NCBI GenBank assembly: GCA_963920765.1
Contig: OY987251.1
Span: 4,466,501 to 4,530,500, forward strand
DNA from: Ulota crispa
Taxonomy: Eukaryota; Streptophyta; Bryopsida; Orthotrichales; Orthotrichaceae
DNA: 64,000 nt
Reading direction: 5' to 3'
The position numbers and the translations under genes were made by a program. Below the pieces are notes generated by a model. It had not been told where the DNA came from and made no database searches. It was given only the letters and a program-made list of their open reading frames with translations. The stretch's first letter is position 1. Each line of letters begins with the position of its first letter. Shown piece by piece: positions 33,570 to 44,313 of this stretch.

Positions 33570-33988
33570 CTCCCTCCATCTCTCTAAAAACATCCAAAAA
33601 GCTTCCTTGCAAAGGATTGACTATGTTTTTAGTCTTTGTGCTAGTGACACATGCATTCTAGAATCAATATACCATCTACCAAATGTATGCAAACTCTCTA
33701 GCTTTAATGTTGCCGTTTGGGCACCCAAATTCCATGCAAAAAGGACCATATTTGTGCATGTTGCCAGCTCCTCATTATGATGATTGAAAGATTAGTAGCA
33801 ACAATGGTACCCCATATGGGCAAGGCCAAGCTTGTTAGGAGAGGAACGCTCTCTAAAAGCTTAACTTGACCCCACAAGATCATTGAACATGGCAAACACT
33901 TTTTGAGCGTTTGAAATCAACAAAAGAGAGCTTTCTACTGGTACAAGAAATGTGTCTAATTTGAACATTTCTAGAAGGACAGAGGGAG
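33570..33988. mobile_element. Stowaway-like MITE, copy 2
   Basis: It starts CTCCCTCCATCTCTCT and ends AAGGACAGAGGGAG, flanked by TA (33568-33569 and 33989-33990). It is collinear with the copy at 2682-3082, for example 'ttagtctttgtgctagtgac' and 'ttccatgcaaaaa' in both, with roughly 85% identity by eye. No coding capacity. Confidence 0.85.
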
Positions 33989-34242
33989 TAAGAACAAATA
34001 ATAAAATACAAACAAATTTGTTCATTGTTTGAAAGACACAATTAGAAAATGCTCAACATCCCAATTAGGATATAAAAAATAAAAATGCCCTAAACCTAGT
34101 TGTACTTGTTTTACCTCAAGGATGAAGGTAAATGTGCTCACAAAGCCGAATGGGTGACCTGGGAGCTATTACAAACTATTACAACACAGCCAACAATGGA
34201 TTTGTAACACAAAGAGGCTCTAAGTACACCTTCTCACATGTT

Positions 34243-34667
34243 ATTAGACCAAATATACAGCATAGGATTACTCATATATTAGGTCCAAGGTTCAAGAACA
34301 ACCCATCCTCACCAAACTCGGATATCAACCTAAAGACCCGGTGCAGCTGGTCAAACAGATTAAATTTTTAGAAAATAATTTTCCAAGGAGAGCGTGGTAG
34401 GGATGCCATGTCGGATGATGAAGCTCTGGGGTAACGGCAAGAGAGGGAGCGAGGCGCCTGCGTTTCATGGGAAGGGGAAGTAAAATAGTTAGTTGGTGCC
34501 CAGCTCTCCAACCAACTCAAGCCAGCCTCACCAATTAGAGCAGCCTTCATATTAGTGTGCCACCCTTCAGAACGGGCCAATCGGAGGGTCGCTGAGGAAG
34601 CTTTGAACCCCCTGATAGGCCGACGCTAACATTTTTCTTCGCCACGTGGAGGGTGGGGTCTGAGCAG
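34243..34667 (+). repeat. Left direct repeat bounding the BRAT1 block (5' flank of the gene)
   Basis: This segment is repeated downstream at 43538-44267. The core 34383-34598 (216 bases) is identical to 43985-44200 in every base I compared, while sequence on both sides of the core differs at perhaps 15-20% of positions. The shared part right of the core includes a G-box (CACGTG at 34643-34648). It lies 320-750 bases upstream of the BRAT1 start codon and is the likely promoter. Confidence 0.85.
34643..34648 (+). promoter_or_regulatory. G-box-like CACGTG in the BRAT1 5' flank
   Basis: CACGTG within GCCACGTGG, a core recognised by plant bZIP and bHLH factors, sits about 340 bases upstream of the ATG. 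The same motif is retained in the downstream repeat copy (44246-44251). A function is inferred only from motif and position. Confidence 0.4.
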
Positions 34668-34990
34668 GGGAACGCAGGAGGCGAACCGAGAGCGGCCTGG
34701 TGAAGGGAACGAGGATTGCGAGCGGGGGAGGGAGTCGCTCGTCCCGGACTGCGAGTCGTCGGGCGTCGTCGTCGTCGCGGCAGCGTGCGTCGTTGCCTCG
34801 CGCTCGGGCTTACGTTTCGCAACACTCGCAGTCTCGTACGTGGCCGTGCTCGTGAGCGCCGGGGCTGCGGGCGATGCGTAGCAACAGACGTGGATGCGGC
34901 GATAGTGTGGCTGCGGAGGCGTAGCGCGGCGAGCTCACGGTAACGAGAGCCTGGGCGGAGGGGCGAGGGTTTACGCGGGATTGAGGTTCT

Positions 34991-37900
34991 ATGAAGGCAG
35001 CGCGTGGCCATGGGCCGGCAGCGTGGCTCTCCGTCAGGCACCGTCGCTTCCTGCGCAATGCTGCCAAGCCCAAGCGCAAGAATCAGCAGCGCTCGTCGGA
35101 CAGTGTGCGGATAGCCAATGCCCTGCACCGGAGTGCGGGCATCGGTCGGAACGGCAAGAGAAACAACAACAGTAGAAGAATTGGCGGCGACAACAATCGA
35201 AGCGAGAATCCGGTCCCTCGATCCGCTTCCTCTCCGCCGGTGAGGTGCCGCGCATCGGTGTGAACGTTGAAATTAATCGATTTTCTCAAATGTGGCGATG
35301 GACTCTGGATTCGAATAAGTTTTCTGTTCTGTGGAGGTTACCGGATTGCTTGCGCTTTTTCCTCAGTGTCTGGCGACTCTGTGAGTGCTGTTTGCTCTGG
35401 AACAGACAGCTCGCTCAATTCTGCGAATTTAGGGCTGCGCGGGGAATTGGCGAGGGCGCGGGGTTTCTGACGTTGCGAGTGTGTTGTGGCTGGGATTGAT
35501 CGCGTGGCAGGCGTCGGAGACCGAAGCCGATCCCTCAATGCCATCTGAGAGCGTTCCCAATCAGGTGCGCAGCTCTCCAGAAAATTCTCGATTGTGACGT
35601 CGGAGTGCGGTGGTCCGTCTGACCTCGCGGTGTCGTGGTAGCGCTCTCTGAGAGGCGGTCTGACTCCTCCAGTTCGGTGTGCCGTGACGAGCACCGGGAT
35701 CATCGTAGCCTCGATGAGCGTGACGCCGGTCGCGATGTGTTTGGGAGTAGGGTGGAGCGCTGGCTTTTGATATGGTTCCTGTGAGGTTTAGAATCCCGGT
35801 TTGGTTTCCGTGTCTGCGCCCCACTCCGGTGGACGCCTCAGGTGTGGTTGCGGAATTTGCTGCGTGTTCGTGATTGCTGTCCACCTGGTAGTCGGTGGCC
35901 CGTGGCCGAGCGATGTGGCTGTTTAGGGCATGGAGTTCCTGTTGGCTGTCGTCTGGAGCTCGGTGAGGGCTTATCCGGGGCGATTGCGTAGATGTCCAGG
36001 GCAGTGAGTGGAGCTCCTCGTGGGCATGCGCCGTGGAGGGCGCTGGGATGCGGCGTATGGTTCGGCCTGAGTGAGTGGATCTGAATGTGACTGTGTGTGG
36101 CAGCGTGGTGCCGACGGTGGCAACCTGCGACGGTCGACGAGGAAGAGGCGCGTGCTGGTTCATGTGGATTACGAATCGGACAACAGCGAGCATGAGGTCT
36201 ACCGAAGTCAGACAACCCGGGTACGTATTGCAACTAGCAAGAGGTTGAGCATGGGGTGTCGGTGTCGGAGGTCTCCATGGATCCGAGGACATCCCGTGTA
36301 GCGTCCTGGACATGGATTTCATGCACGTGGCAGCTGAACGAGCTCGATGACTTGAAACAAACTTGAATCAAACGTGAATCGAACTTTGCTTGTTGATTCG
36401 GATGGTTGGCAGGTGTCGAAGCACAGGTATGCTTCGGCCCACGCTGCCAAGGCGGAGCCGATCCCTGAGGAAGAGGAGAGCCCGGAGCCCGCGGAGGCGA
36501 AGAACGCGGATGCTGCCGCGGCACCGAGGAGAGAGGGGTTGAGGCCGCGGCAGGGGATACGGCCTCCAAGGCTGGAGCTTTCGTCTCAGGATTACGAAGA
36601 TGACGATCAGAACTCGTCGGACAGGGAGATGGGGATGAAAGGTAATACCGATCCAGCGGTCGCAGAGCACGTCAGGCCCTGGCCTTTGAGGGATATTGTT
36701 GGGAATGCTCGTGTCCTGAAATGGTCCTGAAATGGTATTGGAGGTCGCAGCATTGACGTTCCTTGTGATGGCGGGTTTTGCGGACAATTTGGAAAGATGC
36801 CACGGTGTCACTCTTCGAGCGTGGGTCGATATGAGAGAAGAGAATGGACAGGTGGCACGCTGAAAATGAGCCCGTTTTGAATGCGTTCCGAAGGCCAGAT
36901 CCATGCGTAGATGCGGGTTGCTGGTAGCTTAGGGAAATGAGCGCTGGAATGCGTTCACTCGGGCATTTCCCGGAGCCGGTTGTGTAGAACGGGGCAATGA
37001 CGTCACGTGCGAATGTGGTGATTGGAACATTCCGTCTACCGCGTAGACATGTGGTGTGTGAGGAGGTCGGGGGTTGGCTTTGCGATTGGGACGGGGGGTT
37101 TGGGTTTGTGACGTGATGGCCGAGGCCCGAGTCGGTACCGTCTGCTCGACGCGGCGCGTTGTGTTTCGTGGGACTCTGATTGCCGGTTTTTGAGCTGATA
37201 CTTGTATGGGTCAGGTGTTGTGGTGGAAGCAACACGACGGCGTCCAACATGGAGTGTCGTGTCTTTGTACCTGCAGGTGACGCAGAAGAGGAGGGAGAGG
37301 AAGAGGAAGAAGAAGAGGAGGAGGAGGAGGAAGAAGAGGAAGATGAGGAAGGCGAGGAGCTAGAGGGCCGTCATCGGTATGCTCTGCGAAACCGCACGGG
37401 CGTTCAGCGGTTTTCTCCTCGAAAGGAAGAGAGGACGACGGCGAGAGCACGATCTCCTCGGAAGATGTTCCACGGAGGTACGATCTGGAACTCCGGGCAA
37501 CCGCATGGACGGGGCGGGAGTGGCATTCGTTGTGGTCGTGGCAGTGGTAGTCGTGTGGTCGCCGTTGGGCTGAGCGTATGGAAGGTGGGCTGGGTCGCCA
37601 CGAGGGCCAATGATGTCGGCATGTGAGCGGCGAGGAGTGGATGTGGGGTGATGCTCGGTGAGGCGGTCCTGATGGTGGGTGGTGATGTGTCAGGGAGCAG
37701 CACGAAGCGCGGGCGGGAAGGTCGTCGGTCGGGAAACCGGTCGCACAAAAGGCATCGTTCGACTCGAGCCGACGACTCGGACGACTCGTTGCTGGTGGAC
37801 GAGCAGGACCAAGGCGCGGCTCCGTGGTTGCGGATGGGTCGGGGGTCCGGTCATCCGTGGTTACCTCCGGGGCTGGAGGCACCCGGCATGGGCAATCTGG

Positions 37901-40900
37901 GTGCGGCTGCGAGCGGTTGGGGCCAGCCGGGGAGCCATTGGGCGTCGAGCACGCCAGGTATGGAGCTGATCCTATGCGTGGCAGTGTGTGATGACGTTCG
38001 GGGGTGTGCTCTTGGATTGCGTAGTGGTGCTTGCCGGCAGGAACTGTCTTGGTCCCGGAGAGTGCTGGGACGCGTGAGGCGCGGGCAGGTTCGGGGCGGA
38101 GCCACCGCGTCGCGTTTCCTGGAGTTGGGATGGTCGGGCTTTGCGAGAGTCTGGTTTCTTTGGCTTGCCGCATTTTGGTTTGGCTCACGTGGGTTGGGAT
38201 GTCTGACGAACGCGATTGGTGTTTGTCGCAACGAACGTGCGAGAAGGCGGAGCGCAAACGGCCGGTCCAAGTTCGAAAGGAGGGGCGGACATTCAGCCGG
38301 TGCAGGTGGATGACACGGTGGGATTCGATCAGATAGGGGGGTTGGCTCACTACATCGATCAGCTGAAGGAGATGGTGTTCTTCCCGTTGCTGTACCCGGA
38401 TTTCTTCGCCAAGTACCACATCACCCCACCCCGAGGGGTCCTCCTTTCGGGTCCGCCGGGGACGGGGAAGACGCTGATTGCGCGGGCCATGGCGAGCGCG
38501 GCGTCGAGGGCAGGACAGAAGGTGAACTTCTACATGCGGAAAGGGGCGGACGTGCTTTCCAAGTGAGTTTGCCGGACGTGGTCTCGTGTTCGGGGGCGTC
38601 GGTTAACGGTCCGGGGGGGACGCGCGGTACGAGCTGAGTGGTTGGGCAGTGCGGGTGTTGGCGATTGACGGTCGTGTGCGCGTGGGTGCGTTGTGGTGTG
38701 GCAGATGGGTGGGAGAGGCGGAGAGGCAGCTGCGGATGCTGTTCGAGGAAGCGCAGCGATGCCAGCCGTCGATAATATTCTTCGACGAGATAGACGGGTT
38801 GGCTCCGGTGCGTTCCAGCAAGCAGGAGCAGATTCACAATTCGATCGTGTCGACGCTGCTGGCGCTGATGGATGGGCTGGATTCCCGCGGCCAGGTGGTG
38901 GTGATCGGGGCGACGAACAGGATAGACGCCATAGACGGGGCGCTGCGGCGGCCGGGGAGGTTCGACAGGGAGCTGATATTGAACCACCCGACGTTCGAGG
39001 CGCGAGTGGAGATCCTGGACATCCATACGAGGAAATGGCAGAAGCCTCCGTCGGAGGAGTTGCGGAGGGAGCTGGCGGCTTCGTGCGTGGGGTACTGCGG
39101 GGCGGATCTGAAGGCTCTGTGTACGGAGGCGGCGATCCGAGCGTTCCGGAGAAAGTATCCGCAAGTTTACAGGTACGAGTCCGAGGGCAAGCTTTGTTTC
39201 GGGGGCAGTCTCAGGTGCTATCCGTGCGTGGCACCGGATGTGTGTTCGCACGTGTTTCCAGTTCGCGGCGTCTGGTTGGCGTACCTGCGATCCGGCAGCA
39301 TTGTGAGATGTGTTCGTGTCGTGATGAAATCCCGAGGGGAGGGCGGGGTGTGTGAGGGTGCTTGTGGTGGAAGTTCGGAGGGGGTCGGGATTGGCGGAGG
39401 GCAGTACGTGCTGAAGCATGCTGACCGGGGTGCATTGTCCAGGAGCGACGAGCATTTTGTGATCGATGTGGAGTCGGTGGAGGTGGAGAGACGGCACTTT
39501 CTGGAGGCGGTATCTGCCATCACGCCGGCGTCGCATCGCGGGGCAGTAACGTATGCGAGGCCGTTCTCTCCCGTGATCGCTCCGTGTCTGGAGGGGCACC
39601 TGCAAGCGATCATGAAGAAGCTGTCGGGCATCTTTCCGGTGATGAACGGGGATGCGTCGTGCGGTGGCCAGTCGGACAGCGAGGAGGAGGAGAGTCCGGA
39701 GCAGCTGGCCCGGCTGTTTGGGCTGGGATGCAGCGCTCCTTTGGTTTACAGACCGAAGTTCCTGGTGTACGGGTGGGAAGGAGCGGGCTTGGTACGTTCC
39801 TGGACAAGGGCGTGGTCTGGTATGCGTCCATAGAGGATCCGGTTGGGATGCCCGTGGACTTGTCGGGAAGTTTTGTGGCGACGGTTGTGGAATGTGCTGC
39901 TGCCGAGGCCGAGGTCGGGGCAAGGCAGCGTGGATTCGCAGCAGTCGTGTGTGGCATTGGGTGATGTGGCATTGGAATGGTGGAGGGTGTGATGGTTGTG
40001 GTGGCGTGGGAGTCCGTGGTGGCTCACGTTTTGTCAGGGGTTGGGGAACGAAGAGGACGGTCCATGTGGTGAGCCGGCACGCTGAACGGGTTGGGTGGGT
40101 CGGTTGGTGCAGGATCACATGGGACCGGCGGTGTTGCACGAGTTGGAGCGGTTCCCGGTGCATTCGCTGGGGCTGCCGTCGCTTCTGTCGGACCCGAGCG
40201 CGAAGAGTCCCGAAGAAGCATTGGTGCACATCTTTGGAGAGGCTCGGAGGAACACGCCGTCGATTCTTTACTTGCCTCAGCTTCATCTGTGGTGGGATAC
40301 GGTACGTGTGGTGCGTGGGAGCTGGGACGGTGCGAGGGAAGTGTGGGTGATGGTGGCTGTTAGGTTTGGCTCATGATGCGTGCGAGGTTTGGGTGCTGTG
40401 AGTACTTGTGTGTGTGGTAGCGTCGTGACGTTCTGATTCGGGGATTTCGAGGCCTTGTATTGATCCGTTCGGAGTGAATGTGGCTGTGGATTGCCTCGTC
40501 GCGTTGCATTTTATGGCGGTCTGTTATCCACTGGGATCGCTCTTGAGAGGCCCGAGAGAAATTTTGGCGGGGTACCCTGCAGCGAAGTTGGTTTTTACCT
40601 TCTTCGGATTGCACAGAGTGGATCGGTTTGTTTGCAGGGATTGCGGTGCGTGGGTTGTTTGGTTTGACGTTTTTCCTTTGAGTTTGGCAGGCTGACGATC
40701 AGCTGCGGGCTGTGCTGAAGATGCTGTTGGGTGACCTGCCCTCCGACCTTCCAGTTCTGTTTCTTGGAACTGCGTGCGTGAAGGACCTTGGCGAGGACAT
40801 ACTTGCGTTATTCGGTCACAACTGGTGAGCAGTGTCGGAAGGTGGCTTTGCTAGGAATGTTGGGCCCAGCAGTTTGGCGGCCGGTTGTGGGACTGTGAGT

Positions 40901-43524
40901 GACACGGATAGCGTGGATCGGGTGAGGAAGGTGTATGAGCGCTCGGCGATTGTGGTTGGTTGTGCTGTGGTTGAGCTTGGCTCGATTCCGGTGGGCGGTG
41001 CGTCTGACTAGGGAAGCGGCACGCGAGTGCTCGTGTTGGGGTTGACGCAGCTACGAGGTGAAGATACCCAGCGCAGACGTGAGGTCGAGATTCGTGTCGC
41101 AGCTGGTGGATGCTGCTGTTTCCGTTCCGAGGCGGCGAGCTGTGGGTAGGAACAAGCAGAAGGAGGTCCTTCCGGAGCTGCCGAAGGCACCGAAGGTGGT
41201 GAAGGGTCCGAGCGAGGCGGAGGTGCGAGAGCGGGCGGAATTGGAGGAGAACCACCTGAGGCGACTGCGGATGTGCTTCCGCGACATCTGCAACAGGTGG
41301 AGGCCACATCCGTTGGGTTTGTGTTATGAGCGCTTAGGGTGCCGGGGACCGTCAGTTGTGCATGGAGGAACTTCCCACCCGTGGGGACTGCCTCTTGTTG
41401 TCATGTAGTTGGTTGAGTGTTGCCCTTGTATTATGCATCGAAGTGGTTGGCGGCTGGTTGGTGCGCGTTTGGGGAATGGGGTTCTCAGCGTTTGCGGTCG
41501 GGGCCGGGTTGAACTGTGAACGCAGGCTTCTGTGCGAGAGGCGGTTCAGCATATTCCACTATCCAGTCCTGGACGACGAGGCTCCGGACTATCGGAACGT
41601 GGTGCACAATCCGATGGACGTGGCGACGTTGCTGCAACGCGTGGATAGCGGGCTGTACATGACTAAGAAGTCTTTCCTGGCGGATGTGGACTTGATCCCA
41701 GCCAATGCTCAGGTAGGTGATTGCGGGTGCCACCGGAGTGAGACTACGGCTTGAACTTGTGCGAGATTCAGTTTCCCGGTAACAACGGATATGCCGACAC
41801 TTTTCGACACGCGAAGGATGGTATGGGCGGGTGAGTGGGGGTTTTATGGGTGTCCTCTATAAGGCCTGGGAGGTTTGACGGTGAGCGGTGACGTTTTGCA
41901 GGAGTACAACGGGGACGATTACCAAGGAGGTCGAATCGTGAGCAAAGCATGTGCATTGCGCGACGCGGTAAGGATCGCTCCCCCCTCCCCCGTCATTGGT
42001 TTGTGGGATGTGCTAGAAAACCGTGTGGCGGGGTGGACGCCGTTGCGAGCCATTGGGGTACTGTTGTGGCGATCGGAACGAACAGGGTGTGTTTGTGGCA
42101 CTTGAACTAGACAGGAGTGATAGCTTTGGAGAGGTTTATGGGGTTGTGGAGTTGGATTTGCGGAGTCTGGGTGGGAGTTTGGGGCGAGGTCCAGCCGTTA
42201 TCTTCCTGGGGTCTAGGTGTGATGAATGTGGGGTGTCGTGGTGACGGGTGTGAGTCACACGGTGAGACCGGCGGCGCAGTGTTCTGTTCGTGGCGCCTTG
42301 GGAGACGCGATGTAGGGTGGATGTGGCTTGATGGACTCGTTCGATGATGGGCCTGGGGTGGTGGGAGGCGACGGGTGGTTTGGCGGCATTGTGAAATGGT
42401 GTCGTCGCCCAGTGTGGGTACGGTTGCACTGGCGGCGATGGTAGAGCTGACGGTGGGAACGTTTGTGACGAGCAGGTGCTGGGCATGGCATCCACGATAG
42501 ACCCGGCATTGGTGAAAGCGTGTGACGAGATAGCTGCGCACGGAGGGCCTCCGCGGCTGGCGGGAGTTCCGAGCGGCGTGTTGGTTCCGGCGGCTGCTCC
42601 TCCGGTGGTTCGAGCGAGCGCGAGGCTGCGAGGATTCCAACCCGAAGTGGACGGTTCAAAGGCGGCGGACGGAATCGCTCGGCGTTCACGGAGGAGCAGC
42701 GAGGGGCTCCTTGCCGGTACGACGGGTGTGTGGGTAATATTGAGTCGGTTTGTGTAGGAGGGTGGTTTTGCAAGTGGTGGACGTGGTCGACTTGCTTTTG
42801 AATTGCACCGTCCCGGTGGGAGCAGGGTGTTTTTGACGTGTTCTCGTCCAGGCTGAAGCGTTTGTGACATGCAGTTGTTGGAGTCGAAGGGCGCCGTAGT
42901 TTGGAAGGTGATTTTCAGGCAATAGCCAACTGTTGGTCGCTGTTCGTGTGGGGAGCACTGATTCCTTGTTTTGTGTTCCCGGCGTTGACGACAGGTGAAG
43001 CAGCAAACGGGAACTGCTCGGACGGGGCCGTGGAAGGAGATGCATCCGAGGAGGTGCAAACAGAAGGTGCGGAGATGGATATTGATACACCGGGTCCAGA
43101 ACCATGCGACGACGTACGACCCGAGACCATCGACGAGCAGCACGGAAACGGGAGCGTGGCAGCAGACGCGAGGATCAGCCACGGACGGGAAGCCGCCGAA
43201 GATCAAGGGAAGCCGTGCGAGGAACTGGAAGACAATGGCGAAGAATCGATCGAGAAGGACGCAGAAGTTTTGAAGTCGCTGAAGGCAAGAATCGATGCGG
43301 TGAAACAGAAGCTGAGCCAGCAGACACGGGGACTCGGAGTGTTCCGACTGGAGATGCTCCACGCCAACGTATGCAGGCTGCTCCAGCACGGTCACGGCGA
43401 TTCATGCCCAACAAGATTAGCTTTGCTGGAGAAGTTCGTGGCAGTGGAATCGAACCTGACATGCGAATCCAAATCTTTGTCATCTGCACATTTGGGCGGC
43501 ATTAAGTTCAATGGTCGAGAGTAG
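34991..43524 (+). CDS. BRAT1: BRAT1/ATAD2-type AAA ATPase with bromodomain, complete 15-exon gene
   Basis: A nuclear chromatin protein; the Arabidopsis counterpart (At1g05910) binds acetylated histones and prevents silencing at methylated loci. Exons: 34991-35239, 36104-36220, 36413-36641, 37277-37477, 37694-37957, 38247-38562, 38705-39172, 39443-39791, 40113-40301, 40691-40824, 41051-41296, 41526-41712, 41902-41967, 42476-42716, 42995-43524. All are GT-AG and the phases close to 1261 residues. In order: basic N-terminus with NLRRSTRKRR (about residue 91), a poly-Glu tract (about 202-225), the AAA domain with Walker A GPPGTGKT (422-429), Walker B IIFFDEID (482-489), sensor GATNR (527-531) and RRPGRFDRE (540-548), a degenerate second AAA domain, and a bromodomain (about 905-1005) with the acetyl-lysine-binding Asn at 986. 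An in-frame TGA just upstream supports the start. Exons and introns are GC-rich. Confidence 0.93.
37280..37366 (+). repeat. GAG/GAA run coding the BRAT1 poly-Glu tract
   Basis: A purine-only triplet run in exon 4 of the BRAT1-like gene encodes about 25 nearly consecutive Glu residues. Acidic tracts at this place are common in ATAD2/Yta7 proteins. The run is prone to length change by slippage; the reverse strand gives a Pro/Leu-rich chance frame. Confidence 0.85.
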
Positions 43525-43537
43525 GTATGTCTACCTT

Positions 43538-44313
43538 AGACCAAACATATAGCACATGATTACTTGGTAAATTAGGCCCAAAGTTCAACAAGAACCCATC
43601 CTCGGGGTTTTCTTTTTTCAGATTACAAGCGTAGAGCGACTCGAACCCAACAATCCAAGCAAATAAGGAAAAAAGGGACAAAATTGGATAGAATCATCGA
43701 AATGTGGACGCTCACCTACAAATTGTACTAATATTAGTGAACTTCATCCAAAATTTGACAAATTTGGTGTTGGCTTGGGAAGGGATTTGGCTATTTCATC
43801 CATTTTTTCACCAGATTTTTTCTGTGTCGCGGTAGCCACTAACCATTTGAGGTAAGATTTACGTAAATTTTTGCCAGGAAAAGAAAACCCTGTCCATCCT
43901 TACCAAACTCGGATATTAACCCAAGCCCCAGTGCAGCTGGTCAAACAGGTTATGTTTTTCCCTTTTTAATTTAGAAAATGATATCCAAGGAGAGCGTGGT
44001 AGGGATGCCATGTCGGATGATGAAGCTCTGGGGTAACGGCAAGAGAGGGAGCGAGGCGCCTGCGTTTCATGGGAAGGGGAAGTAAAATAGTTAGTTGGTG
44101 CCCAGCTCTCCAACCAACTCAAGCCAGCCTCACCAATTAGAGCAGCCTTCATATTAGTGTGCCACCCTTCAGAACGGGCCAATCGGAGGGTCGCTGAGGA
44201 GGCTTTGAACGTCCGGATAGGTGAATGGAAACATTTTTCTTCCGCCACGTGGAGGGTGGGGTCTAGAGCAGGGCGTGGATGCGGCGATGGTGTTGCTGCG
44301 GAGGCGTAGCGCG
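43538..44313 (+). repeat. Right direct repeat bounding the BRAT1 block (truncated promoter copy)
   Basis: This repeats 34243-34667, starting about 14 bases after the BRAT1 stop codon. The core 43985-44200 is identical to 34383-34598. After the shared G-box it jumps at about 44268 to sequence matching 34887-34932 ('cgtggatgcggcgat'), so about 220 bases of the first copy are missing. It then ends in AT-rich DNA. It looks like the promoter and 5' UTR stub of a lost second BRAT1 copy. A hAT-like MITE interrupts it at 43603-43892. Confidence 0.85.
43603..43892. mobile_element. hAT-like MITE inserted in the right direct repeat
   Basis: The ends read CGGGGTTTTCTTTT and AAAAGAAAACCCTG, close to the CAGGG terminus of hAT elements. 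The 8-bp flanks are CCCATCCT (43595-43602) and TCCATCCT (43893-43900). The left direct repeat carries the uninterrupted site ('aacccatcctcaccaaac' near 34302), which is an empty-site proof of insertion. It is 290 bp and has no coding capacity. Confidence 0.8.

Noticed and set aside
34716-34943. Arg-rich open frame upstream of BRAT1 as a first exon
   Set aside because: It gives low-complexity Arg/Gly/Ala sequence and ends before the ATG at 34991. An in-frame TGA at 34982-34984 separates it from the chosen start.
37211-38419. 402-codon open frame on the minus strand
   Set aside because: Antisense by-product of the GC-rich BRAT1 block, including the reverse of the poly-Glu codons read as Leu/Pro runs. 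No domain recognised.
38421-40286. 621-codon open frame on the minus strand
   Set aside because: It lies antisense to BRAT1 exons 6-9 and their introns, is Arg/Pro/His-rich, and crosses real splice sites. Long open antisense frames are expected in GC-rich coding DNA. The sense-strand model has conserved AAA motifs.
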